Part shown: positions 1-5,480 of the stretch, one piece after another
How the letters are laid out: the number at the start of each line of letters is the position of its first letter
Position numbering within the stretch: the first letter of the stretch is position 1
Origin: Oscillospiraceae bacterium
Lineage (GTDB): Bacteria; Bacillota; Clostridia; Oscillospirales; Ruminococcaceae
Assembly: GCA_003445125.1 (NCBI GenBank)
Contig: DLVP01000013.1
Span: forward strand, 24,933-34,391
DNA length: 9,459 bases
Reading direction: 5' to 3'
Translations under genes and position numbers: made by a program
The notes under the pieces: model-generated
Told to the model about the DNA's origin: nothing
Databases searched by the model: none
Seen by the model: only the letters and a program-made list of their open reading frames with translations

Positions 1-114
1 CACGGGAACCGCCTGTACGCCCATGACGGAGAGAATCGGCAGAATAACCGACAGGGAACACCTGCCGAAGCCGGAAAGATCGTGAATTGCCGCTACACGC
101 AGAGCCTTGTTCAT
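1..114 (-). CDS. Pyridoxal/pyridoxamine kinase, N-terminal 38 residues (partial)
   Basis: The visible 38 residues carry the N-terminal signature of PfkB/ribokinase-fold vitamin B6 kinases: a short beta strand followed by AIHDLSGFGRCSL and PILSVMGVQAVPV. In this family the segment forms the first strand and substrate loop; the enzyme phosphorylates pyridoxal, pyridoxine or pyridoxamine with ATP in the B6 salvage pathway in the cytosol. The gene runs off the left edge, so the ATP-binding C-terminal part is not visible. Two in-frame ATGs exist, at 120 and 114. The Shine-Dalgarno AAGAGGG (121-127) abuts the first but lies 6 nt before the second, so the start at 114 is preferred. It is the first gene after its own promoter. 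Exact B6 vitamer preference (PdxK or PdxY type) cannot be told from this fragment. Confidence 0.85.
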   Translation of the reverse strand, partial: MNKALRVAAIHDLSGFGRCSLSVILPILSVMGVQAVPV

Positions 115-135
115 TTCCATCCCTCTTTTACAGAT

Positions 136-164
136 AGCATAGCACCGTCGGACGGTTTTGGCAA
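136..164 (-). promoter_or_regulatory. Sigma-A promoter of the B6 kinase gene
   Basis: On the minus strand TTGCCA (159-164) and TATGCT (136-141) are separated by exactly 17 bp. The predicted transcription start near 129 leaves a very short leader that contains the AAGAGGG ribosome binding site. Confidence 0.65.
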
Positions 165-178
165 ATTGCCGCCGACGG
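145..178. promoter_or_regulatory. Palindromes in the B6 kinase promoter, candidate operator
   Basis: Two perfect 11-bp palindromes with a single central base are seen: CCGTCGGACGG at 145-155, in the -10/-35 spacer, and GGCAAATTGCC at 160-170, covering the -35 box. In addition CCGTCGG (145-151) is the inverted repeat of CCGACGG (172-178). The position would suit a repressor or activator site, for example of a MocR/PdxR-like regulator, but the identity of any regulator is inference. Confidence 0.35.
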
Positions 179-205
179 ACGCAGAAAAATAAGAATTTAT
201 GTATT

Positions 206-233
206 TTTATAATTATCAGGAATTTTTTGTAAA
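206..233 (-). promoter_or_regulatory. Possible second, upstream promoter for the B6 kinase gene
   Basis: TTTACA (228-233) and TATAAA (206-211) on the minus strand are separated by 16 bp inside a very AT-rich stretch (about 183-240). Such stretches give chance matches, so this is weaker than the proximal promoter. Confidence 0.3.
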
Positions 234-400
234 AAAACAGGAGACTTTCAACAAATAATTGGTGCCTTCCGACGTCGAAAAAAGACACCGTGCGCAAAAT
301 GTACAAATTTGTCGCTCGCCGACAAAAAAACGCGGGCGAAATGCAAGAAAATGTGTTTATTTTTTCGGAAACGGCGCACACTATCTTCAGATCAACCGGT
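234..400. other. AT-rich noncoding gap with a small hairpin
   Basis: The gap between the B6 kinase gene and the next gene on the other strand (121-410 overall) holds no convincing coding sequence. It contains an 8-bp palindrome CGACGTCG (270-277) and a 7-bp stem TTTGTCG/CGACAAA (308-314 with 320-326) with a 5-nt loop followed by seven A. No good promoter for the gene at 414 is seen; the best -10-like match is TATCTT (382-387) with no recognisable -35. A TATAAT on the plus strand at 208-213 also lacks a -35 and would leave a 200-nt leader. Confidence 0.4.
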
Positions 401-413
401 AGGAGGTCGTATG

Positions 414-593
414 ATGAGTCGAACAGGAAACCTGCTCAAAGGCGTGGCACTCGGCATGGCGGTCGGTGCGGTGGCGTATCTGCTGTCTGCCGATTCGATG
501 AAGCACACGCGGAAAATGATCAAGCGCAACACCAACAAAGCCGTTCGCAGCGCCCGCGACATCTTGGAGGACATCGCCGATATGGTTCGCTGA
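414..593 (+). CDS. Small YtxH-like membrane protein (59 aa)
   Basis: The product is a 59-residue protein with a glycine/alanine-rich hydrophobic segment (about residues 8-24, LKGVALGMAVGAVAYLL) followed by a basic region (KHTRKMIKRNTNKAVRSAR) and a short amphipathic end. This matches the short YtxH-domain-like proteins common in Clostridia: one membrane anchor and a charged, probably helical tail inside the cell. Their function is unknown. The ribosome binding site AGGAGG (401-406) lies 7 nt before the ATG at 414 and only 4 nt before the ATG at 411; either could be used, giving 59 or 60 residues. The reading frame stays open upstream, but that extension lacks any ribosome binding site. The gene stands alone and ends just before a hairpin terminator. 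Confidence 0.75.
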   Translation: MSRTGNLLKGVALGMAVGAVAYLLSADSMKHTRKMIKRNTNKAVRSARDILEDIADMVR

Positions 594-600
594 ATCCGAA

Positions 601-646
601 AACCCGTCCGCGCCGCGCAAATGTACGGCGGGGACGGGTTTGTTTT
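601..646 (+). terminator. Rho-independent terminator after the YtxH-like gene
   Basis: AACCCGTCC (601-609) pairs with GGACGGGTT (632-640); inside it CGCCG (611-615) pairs with CGGCG (626-630), with one G-G mismatch between the two stems and a 10-nt loop. TTTGTTTT follows on the plus strand. Read on the minus strand the stem is followed by TTTTCGG, so it may also stop the converging transcript from the gene at 676-816. Confidence 0.7.
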
Positions 647-675
647 GACGCACACGGTCGGTGCGGACGCAAAAA

Positions 676-816
676 TCAGTCGTCGTCCTCGGTTTCCGAT
701 ACCTCAAAATACGAGCCGCGGTTGAGGCGGTAGCAATAGTCCACCAGCGCGCACGCGGTGAACAGCACGGATGCCACGGCAAACAAAAATCCCAGCGTTT
801 TCAACACGGTTTTCAT
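676..816 (-). CDS. Small single-pass membrane protein, unknown function (46 aa)
   Basis: This 46-codon gene encodes a short basic N-terminus (MKTVLKT), a hydrophobic helix (about residues 8-26), a middle segment with aromatic and basic residues (YCYRLNRGSYF) and an acidic end (SETEDDD). It has an excellent ribosome binding site, AGGAGG at 825-830, 8 nt before the ATG, which directly abuts the stop codon of the preceding gene; the start lies only 14 nt after that stop. It is therefore almost certainly translated as the second gene of a two-gene transcript. The family is not recognised. The helix could also be read as an uncleaved signal anchor; the AC pair after it (residues 21-22) is not a clean lipobox. 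Confidence 0.65.
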   Translation of the reverse strand: MKTVLKTLGFLFAVASVLFTACALVDYCYRLNRGSYFEVSETEDDD

Positions 817-830
817 AGGAAATTCCTCCT

Positions 831-1424
831 TTAATAATCGGTAATCTCAAAATCTCCGAAGGCTTCGGGATCGTAGATCGTCGCCCGGTGCGGTTCAAAC
901 AATGCGCCGATGTGCCGATGCTTCGGATCAAAGCAGGCTTTGTAGAGGTTTCCGTGCAGAGGTTCTTTGCACAGATCGCCGTCCAGCCATTCGTTTACAT
1001 AGTTCACATCCACGGAAAACTGCATTCCCCAGTATTCTCCCTGCAAGTCCTCGCCGGTAAACGGGCTTTGCGAAAAAAGAGAGGAATCCAGCGGCGTGCG
1101 GGTGCCGTCCGCGTGCACAAGCTCGGCGTACAGTACACCGGCGGCGTTTGCGCAGACCGACAGATAATTTTTTTTCATGCCGAGCTGAAAACAGAGAAAG
1201 GAATCTTCCTTCATCATGTCCTCACACGGCTGGGTCACGTCCGCCTTCGGGGAAACTTCAAACGCCCACATACGGACGATCAGCCGCTTGCGGTCGCTCA
1301 GACAGAGGCGCGCCTGGGCAAACGGTTTGTAATCCCTTTTTTCAAAAGGATAATTTGTGATTTTGGCAACGGCGAGGGAATCCAGAGAAAAATGTTCTCC
1401 CACCGAACGGATCTTGAAAGTCAT
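831..1424 (-). CDS. Carbohydrate-binding family 9-like protein
   Basis: The 197-residue product resembles the stand-alone CBM9-like (DOMON-fold) proteins of Clostridia. Visible markers are the strand region RMWAFEVSPKADVTQPCEDM (51-70), the CFQLGMKKNYLSVCANAAGVL strand pair (78-98), GEYWGMQFSVDVNYVNE (129-145) and the terminal GNLYKACFDPKHRHIGALFEP motif (158-178), which corresponds to the typical GNFYKCGD...P.H.GSW end of the family. CBM9 modules bind sugar chain ends; the role of these isolated versions is unknown. No signal peptide or membrane segment is seen, so a cytoplasmic location is likely, which is odd for a glycan binder. The start at ATG 1424 is set by AGGAGG (1433-1438) 8 nt upstream; the in-frame TTG at 1430 is too close to it. 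It heads a transcript with the 46-aa gene downstream. Confidence 0.7.
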   Translation of the reverse strand: MTFKIRSVGEHFSLDSLAVAKITNYPFEKRDYKPFAQARLCLSDRKRLIVRMWAFEVSPKADVTQPCEDMMKEDSFLCFQLGMKKNYLSVCANAAGVLYAELVHADGTRTPLDSSLFSQSPFTGEDLQGEYWGMQFSVDVNYVNEWLDGDLCKEPLHGNLYKACFDPKHRHIGALFEPHRATIYDPEAFGDFEITDY

Positions 1425-1446
1425 GCACAAATCCTCCTACTTTTTC

Positions 1447-1475
1447 AGTATATCAAATCAGCGGGCAAATTACAA
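1447..1475 (-). promoter_or_regulatory. Sigma-A promoter of the CBM9-like gene
   Basis: On the minus strand TTGTAA (1470-1475) and TATACT (1447-1452) have a 17-bp spacer, 22 bp before the start codon, with the AGGAGG site between. The divergent gene at 1531 must have its promoter in the same gap; TATAAA at 1505-1510 is a possible -10 but no matching -35 is clear. Confidence 0.75.
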
Positions 1476-1530
1476 GAGCGCCGCATAGTTTTTTTGCAAA
1501 AAAATATAAATAGCACAGGGAGTGAACAAT

Positions 1531-2151
1531 ATGAATCGTTTTTACTGTGTCACCGTCGGACGTCAGTTTTCCTGCGGGGGAAGCGAGATTGCCCGGCTGG
1601 TTGCCGAAAAGTTGAAAATCGCCTATTATGACCGCGAGCTTCTGGAGCGGGCGGCAAAGGCGGGCGGCTATGCGCTGCCCGTGGCGTTGGCGGCGGACGA
1701 ACAGCCGGGCGGGAGCTTTTTGTATGCGCTGTCCATGGGGGTGGCGGATGCCGCCGCACTGTGCGAACGGCTGTTTGCCGAACAGGCGAAGGTGATCCAC
1801 GAGATTGCCGCTTCACAGAACTGTGTGATGGTCGGGCGGTGTGCGGATGAAGTGCTGCGCGGGGAAAACTGCGTGCGGGTATTTTTGCACGCAGACGAGT
1901 ACGAGCGGGCGCGCAGGTATCAGCAGATCAGCGGCACGGATTTCCCGACCGCGCTGACCGTGGTGCGCAAAAACGACAAGACCCGCGCCGCGTATTACCG
2001 CAAAAGCACGGGGCAGGCGTGGGGGATTGTCGATCGGTACGACCTGACGCTGGACACCTCGGTCGGAGAAGAAGCGGCGGCGGAGTTGATCGTGCAGTTT
2101 GTGCGCCGACGCATAAAACCGCTCACAAAGACGCCGACGCTTGTCGGATGA
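1531..2151 (+). CDS. Cytidylate kinase-like family protein
   Basis: The 206-residue product matches the Cytidylate_kin2 type of P-loop kinases, common in Clostridia and without a proven substrate. Seen are the N-terminal nucleotide-binding loop region TVGRQFSCGGSEIARLVAEK (8-27), which has the family's GRxxxxGGxEI form rather than a classical GxxxxGKST Walker A, then YYDRELL (32-38), the strand VMVGRCADEVL (99-109), VRVFLHAD (115-122) and the C-terminal block KNDKTRAAYYRKSTGQAWG (147-165) with the basic residues expected to contact phosphates, then YDLTLDTS. The start is ATG 1531 with GGGAG (1518-1522) 8 nt upstream; the in-frame GTG at 1522 overlaps that site. The 3' end overlaps the convergent dltC gene by 29 bp. 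Whether it phosphorylates CMP is uncertain. Confidence 0.8.
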   Translation: MNRFYCVTVGRQFSCGGSEIARLVAEKLKIAYYDRELLERAAKAGGYALPVALAADEQPGGSFLYALSMGVADAAALCERLFAEQAKVIHEIAASQNCVMVGRCADEVLRGENCVRVFLHADEYERARRYQQISGTDFPTALTVVRKNDKTRAAYYRKSTGQAWGIVDRYDLTLDTSVGEEAAAELIVQFVRRRIKPLTKTPTLVG

Positions 2152-2353
2152 GTGCTTCGATGCGCCGCGGCGTGCGAAGGGATTCGCGGTCGATGCGGGT
2201 GGGGTAAAGCTCAATTCCTGCGTCCTCCAGACGGGAAAACAGCTCGATCATGGCAAAAGAGTCCAGCACCTCGCTGGAGAGCAGGTCGAAATCAGGGTCA
2301 AACACCCGCTTGTCCTCGCAGATTTCCCACAGCAGGTTTGTCACGTCAATCAT
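2123..2353 (-). CDS. dltC: D-alanyl carrier protein DltC
   Basis: A 76-residue acidic carrier protein. The phosphopantetheine attachment site is Ser32 in EVLDSFAMIEL (29-39), matching the LLDSF..VEL form of DltC rather than the DSL of fatty acid ACPs, and the tail with IELYPTRIDRESLRTPRRIE (47-66) follows the DltC pattern of P-T-x-x-D-R...TP..I. In the known pathway DltA loads D-alanine as a thioester on the DltC arm, for transfer to teichoic acids by DltB and DltD. Its ATG overlaps the end of dltA by 8 nt (ATGATTGA), with AAGGAGA about 11 nt upstream, so translation is coupled. It is the last gene of the vanW-dltA-dltC operon and its final 29 bp lie antisense to the end of the kinase-like gene. 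A generic acyl carrier protein is the alternative, but less likely next to dltA. Confidence 0.82.
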   Translation of the reverse strand: MIDVTNLLWEICEDKRVFDPDFDLLSSEVLDSFAMIELFSRLEDAGIELYPTRIDRESLRTPRRIEALIRQASASL

Positions 2354-3677
2354 CGTTTTCCAGTCTCCTTCGGTCGATTTTTCCGTGGGCGTTTTGCGGC
2401 AGCTTTTCCAGACGGATCAGCAGCTTCGGAATCATGTAGGCGGGGAGCCGCCGCTTCAGCGCGTCGCGCACGGACTCCTCCGAAGCGCTGCCGCAGTAGA
2501 ACGCCTTAAGCAATTTGACGGTGTCGCCGCGGTATCGGGCGATCACCGCACAGGCGTCCACGCCGCAGACGGCTTCCAGTACCCGTTCCACGCCGTCAAG
2601 CTCGATGCGGTACCCTTTGTATTTGATCTGTCGGTCGCGCCGCCCGCGGCAATAGAGCTTGCCGTCGCGGACAAACCCGAAATCGCCCGTGCGGTAGCCG
2701 CGCGACGGAAGCGTCGGGTCGGGCGCGCCGAGATACCCCTCGAACACACTGTTTCCCCGCAGCACGATCTCGCCGTCTTCCACCGAAATTTCCGTGGCGG
2801 CAGACGCAAGGTCGCCGACCGGCAAAAGCTCGTCAACGGTTTCAAGCGCGGGGAAAATTTTCGTCAGACAGACCGCCGAGGTCGCTTCGGTGGGACCGTA
2901 GGCGTTGTAAAGCGCCGTTTTTTCAAACCGTGAAAACAGCTTTTGCGCGGTTTTCACTTCCAGCCGCTCGCCGCAGCAATAGACGGCGGACAGCTTCGGA
3001 AAATGTGCCGCGTCAAAGTCGCCGTCGCACAGACACATCGACAGAAAGGTCGGTGTGACGACCATGAGATCGACTTCGGACAGGCTCTCGCGGGATTCAT
3101 AGGCAATCAGCGTATGTCCGCCGTGAAGCGCATAAAACAGATCCGCCACGCTCAGGTCAAACGAAAAACTCGCTTGATCCAGCACACACAGCGGCTTTTC
3201 GGCAGGAAGCGCCGCGGTGATCCAACGGGTGAAATTTTCAAGATTTTCCCGCAGAATCGGCACGCCTTTCGGCTCGCCCGTGCTCCCCGAGGTGAAAATG
3301 ATATACGCAATCGGACTGTCGCAGTCCTTCGGAGGCAGCAAAGCAAAGGCTTCCGCTTCGGACAGAGAAACGCCGCCCGCGATCGGCTCTGCCGCCAGCG
3401 TCAGCGTGCTTTGCGTCCGACGGCGGATGTCGGCAATGCGCTCGGGCGGGGCGGCAGCTTCAATCGGCACATACGGACGCTTTGCCATCAGACAGGCGAC
3501 CATCGCCACCGGCATCATCGGCTCCTTGTGACCGTACAGAAGCACCGGGGAGGTTCCCTCGCGCCGCAGCAAATCTGCCAGATGCGCGGCTTGGTCGTGA
3601 AGCTCTCGGTAGGAAAGCGTCGTGTCACCGACGCGATATGCCGCGCGGTCGGAAAATTTCAGAAGGTCAAAAATCAC
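2346..3677 (-). CDS. dltA: D-alanine--carrier protein ligase DltA
   Basis: A 443-residue member of the ANL adenylating superfamily, shorter than the usual about 500 for DltA. Core motifs in order: LLYGHKEP near residues 46-53 (typical of DltA), phosphate loop FTSGSTGEPKG (128-138), SFDLS with Asp174, YCCGE with Cys235 just before Gly-Glu, NAYGPTEAT (258-266), YRTGD (328-332), the hinge region GRRDRQIKYKGYRIE (345-359) and the end motif NAHGKID with catalytic Lys433. Asp174 and Cys235 align with the D-alanine pocket residues known from Bacillus DltA, so D-alanine is the likely substrate. The start is GTG 3677, overlapping the vanW stop by 11 nt and without a clear ribosome binding site, so it should be translated by coupling. 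No dltB or dltD is next to it. Another amino acid substrate remains possible. Confidence 0.82.
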   Translation of the reverse strand: MIFDLLKFSDRAAYRVGDTTLSYRELHDQAAHLADLLRREGTSPVLLYGHKEPMMPVAMVACLMAKRPYVPIEAAAPPERIADIRRRTQSTLTLAAEPIAGGVSLSEAEAFALLPPKDCDSPIAYIIFTSGSTGEPKGVPILRENLENFTRWITAALPAEKPLCVLDQASFSFDLSVADLFYALHGGHTLIAYESRESLSEVDLMVVTPTFLSMCLCDGDFDAAHFPKLSAVYCCGERLEVKTAQKLFSRFEKTALYNAYGPTEATSAVCLTKIFPALETVDELLPVGDLASAATEISVEDGEIVLRGNSVFEGYLGAPDPTLPSRGYRTGDFGFVRDGKLYCRGRRDRQIKYKGYRIELDGVERVLEAVCGVDACAVIARYRGDTVKLLKAFYCGSASEESVRDALKRRLPAYMIPKLLIRLEKLPQNAHGKIDRRRLENDD

Positions 3678-4497
3678 GGATTTCGTCGGACGGAATCAAT
3701 TTCGGGTCGTACATCACGCGGGAGTGATTGTCAAGCACCGTTTCCCGCCGAAGCACCTCGCCGCTTGCGCGGTCGATCACTTCGCGGGAGACCCGGGAAA
3801 TGCGGTAGTACCCGTCCTCCTCCTTTCTGAAATGAGAGTTCTCCTCAATCAGACGGTAGCGGCACGGAAAAGGCGCTTCACTGCGCAGTTCTCCGCAAAG
3901 CGTCTCCTCCTCCACCCATAAGAGCAGCTGCACCATCTGGTCGGTGTCGTTGCGGAAACGGTAGTCTACATAATTATAAAACACCGAGGTTCCCGTGCCG
4001 AACGGCACGCGGCGGCGGTCGTCGGGGAAAAGCGCGTCGGAGTGGTGATGCAGCTCCGTGACGGTCAACGGACTGTTGAGCACCATCCAGTGGGTCAGGT
4101 TGGCAAGCTGGCACAGCCCGCCGCCCACCCCTTCGGAGAGCTTTCTGCCGCTGCCGATCACCAGCCCCGGCACATAGCCGTGCCGCTTCGTCGGCGCGCC
4201 CACGGTGCGCCAGAACGAAAAGGTTTCGCCCGGACGGATGAGCAGTCCGTGGATTTTTGCGCAGGCGAGACGGATGTTCACGCCCTTTTGCCGCTGCAAT
4301 GCTTCGTCCACGCCCGACAAACGGCGCAATAGCGGCGAAGTGTGGCTTTTGACGATGACCGCAAGCGGCAGGTCGCTTTTTTCTGCGGCAAACGAAGCGT
4401 CGCCGCAAAGGTCGCACAGGCGGCGTTTGAGGTTTTCTTTGATAACGGAAATCCGATAGCAGATCGGTCCGTATTCGCAGAAAAGTTTCCGTTTCAT
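3667..4497 (-). CDS. VanW family protein
   Basis: The 276-residue product resembles in size and motifs the short VanW of VanB-type vancomycin resistance clusters. Seen are HGLLIRPGETFSFW (83-96), GYVPGLVIGSGRKL (107-120), GVGGGLCQLANLTHWM (123-138) with the conserved Cys129-Gln130, LTVTELHHHSD (144-154) with conserved glutamate and histidines, and YRFRNDTD (179-186). The biochemical role of VanW is unknown. No signal peptide or membrane helix is visible, so it is probably cytoplasmic. The start is ATG 4497 with GGAG about 6 nt upstream; the frame is open to 4587, but the promoter at 4537-4565 lies inside that extension and rules it out. It is the first gene of the operon with dltA and dltC. 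There are no vanH/vanB/vanX or vanRS genes here, so no evidence that it confers glycopeptide resistance. Confidence 0.87.
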   Translation of the reverse strand: MKRKLFCEYGPICYRISVIKENLKRRLCDLCGDASFAAEKSDLPLAVIVKSHTSPLLRRLSGVDEALQRQKGVNIRLACAKIHGLLIRPGETFSFWRTVGAPTKRHGYVPGLVIGSGRKLSEGVGGGLCQLANLTHWMVLNSPLTVTELHHHSDALFPDDRRRVPFGTGTSVFYNYVDYRFRNDTDQMVQLLLWVEEETLCGELRSEAPFPCRYRLIEENSHFRKEEDGYYRISRVSREVIDRASGEVLRRETVLDNHSRVMYDPKLIPSDEIRDF

Positions 4498-4536
4498 AGC
4501 GTTCTCCATAATGTTCGGTGAATAGTTTTCAATTTT

Positions 4537-4565
4537 ATTATAAATCTGTCGTAACGTACTGTCAA
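4537..4565 (-). promoter_or_regulatory. Perfect consensus sigma-A promoter of vanW-dltA-dltC
   Basis: On the minus strand TTGACA (4560-4565) and TATAAT (4537-4542) are separated by exactly 17 bp. All twelve hexamer positions match the consensus. Transcription should start near 4530, giving a leader of about 33 nt with the GGAG site at its end. Confidence 0.9.
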
Positions 4566-4617
4566 GGGGAAACGGGAGAGGAAGCAAAATTTTCCCCGCA
4601 CCCTTTCAAAAGCGCGC

Positions 4618-4650
4618 AAAAATCGCCGCCCCGTTGAAAACGGGGCGGCG
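4618..4650 (-). terminator. Strong rho-independent terminator of the spoIIR operon
   Basis: CGCCGCCCCGTT (4624-4635) is perfectly complementary to AACGGGGCGGCG (4639-4650), a 12-bp GC-rich stem with a 3-nt loop. On the minus strand it is followed by ATTTTT (4618-4623). It lies about 20 bp after the stop of the LCP-like gene and insulates it from the vanW promoter. Confidence 0.92.
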
Positions 4651-4670
4651 GGGAGGATGAAAAGGGTCGG

Positions 4671-5480
4671 TTACTGTGCGCCGAAGGCGCGGCGATCTTG
4701 TGCGAGATCGTCGATCACCTGTAAAACGGGCGGATCGGTGAGACAGTCGGTCAGCACGCTGCGGCGGGCGGCAAAATCCATGACGGACAGATCACTGTCC
4801 GACAAATCGCACACCAGCGAAAACAGCGCCTCGGCATCCGATTCGCCGCCCGCCGCGATCTGCCGAAGCGCCGAACCGAACGCCTCTGCGGAAAGGGAAA
4901 GGCGGTTGCCGTAGCGGATCACGCCGCAGAGCTTTTCTCCGGTCAGCAGACGTTCTCCCGCACTGAGGAGAAAATCCGTCACACCGTTTTCGTCGATGTG
5001 TTCCACGGATTCCGTCAGCGTCAGCCGCACGGCGCCCGCACGGTCGATCAGCGAGGCAAATCCGCTTTCTTCCATGCGGATCACGCGATCAACAGGAATT
5101 TGTAGCACATCTGCCAGCCGCTCCTTCAGCCCCGAAGTGCCCGCGTAGGTCAGCGTTTCGGCAACGGTTTCTCTGCCCGGACGGGTGTCGATGACCGTTT
5201 CGGGATCAAGCGCCGCCACACGAAGCGTCCAGCTCGGCGCGTCCAGACGGAAAAGAAAGAAAACGGCATTTTGCGGATCCTGCCGCGTATACCCGACGGC
5301 AAGCACGGTGAAGCTCTCGTCGGCGTCGCGCCGCGCCTTCGGAATATCGGAGACGGTTTCCTGCACGGGGCGCGGGTGAAGAAAGGACATCAGCAGAAGA
5401 AATCCCGCCGCCGTGACGATGCCGAACGTGAGCAAAAACGACAGGATGAAAAAGCGAAAATGCAGGTTCTTTTTTTTCAT
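4671..5480 (-). CDS. Degenerate LCP (LytR-CpsA-Psr)-like membrane protein
   Basis: The 269-residue product has a basic start, one membrane helix (about 10-33) and an extracellular domain with the outline of an LCP fold: FTVLAVGY (57-64), a strand pair ending in VAALDPETVI (88-97), LADVLQIPVDRVIRME...FASLIDRAGAVRLTL (122-155), LLSAGERLLTGEKLCGVIRYGNR (171-193). LCP enzymes attach undecaprenyl-linked polymers to peptidoglycan. Here the SIPRDT motif with its key arginine reads ALDPET, the preceding aspartate position reads NA, and the YVRYR motif reads VIRYGN, so pyrophosphate-binding residues seem lost and catalysis is doubtful. The ATG overlaps the spoIIR stop in ATGA, with AAGGA 7-8 nt upstream, so it is translationally coupled to spoIIR and probably shares its timing in sporulation. 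A strong terminator follows. Assignment to LCP is by pattern only. Confidence 0.6.
   Translation of the reverse strand: MKKKNLHFRFFILSFLLTFGIVTAAGFLLLMSFLHPRPVQETVSDIPKARRDADESFTVLAVGYTRQDPQNAVFFLFRLDAPSWTLRVAALDPETVIDTRPGRETVAETLTYAGTSGLKERLADVLQIPVDRVIRMEESGFASLIDRAGAVRLTLTESVEHIDENGVTDFLLSAGERLLTGEKLCGVIRYGNRLSLSAEAFGSALRQIAAGGESDAEALFSLVCDLSDSDLSVMDFAARRSVLTDCLTDPPVLQVIDDLAQDRRAFGAQ

Noticed and set aside
360..390. ECF-type promoter starting with GGAAAC before the YtxH-like gene
   Set aside because: GGAAAC (367-372) is present, but no CGTC-like -10 element follows at 16-17 bp.
309..413. N-terminal extension of the YtxH-like protein to 94 residues
   Set aside because: The AGGAGG site at 401-406 lies inside the extension and points to the ATG at 414 or 411; the extra residues are basic and unlike the family.
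888..1631. Open frame of 247 codons on the plus strand opposite the CBM9-like gene
   Set aside because: It would cross the divergent promoter region and the start of the kinase-like gene, and shows no family features.
2134..2147. Hairpin CCGAC/GTCGG as a terminator for dltC or the kinase-like gene
   Set aside because: The stem is only 5 bp and neither strand has a proper T-run after it.
2250..3830. Long open frames on the plus strand opposite dltA and vanW (2250-2933, 2943-3830)
   Set aside because: They have no family motifs or ribosome binding sites and lie over genes with full sets of conserved motifs.
2123..4497. A vancomycin resistance cluster, suggested by vanW
   Set aside because: No D-lactate/D-serine ligase, vanH, vanX, vanY or two-component regulator genes are present; the ligase here has DltA motifs of the ANL family, not an ATP-grasp Ddl fold.
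4498..4587. Longer vanW start at 4587
   Set aside because: The perfect promoter at 4537-4565 lies inside it, so the upstream ATG would not be transcribed from it; the ATG at 4497 has a ribosome binding site.
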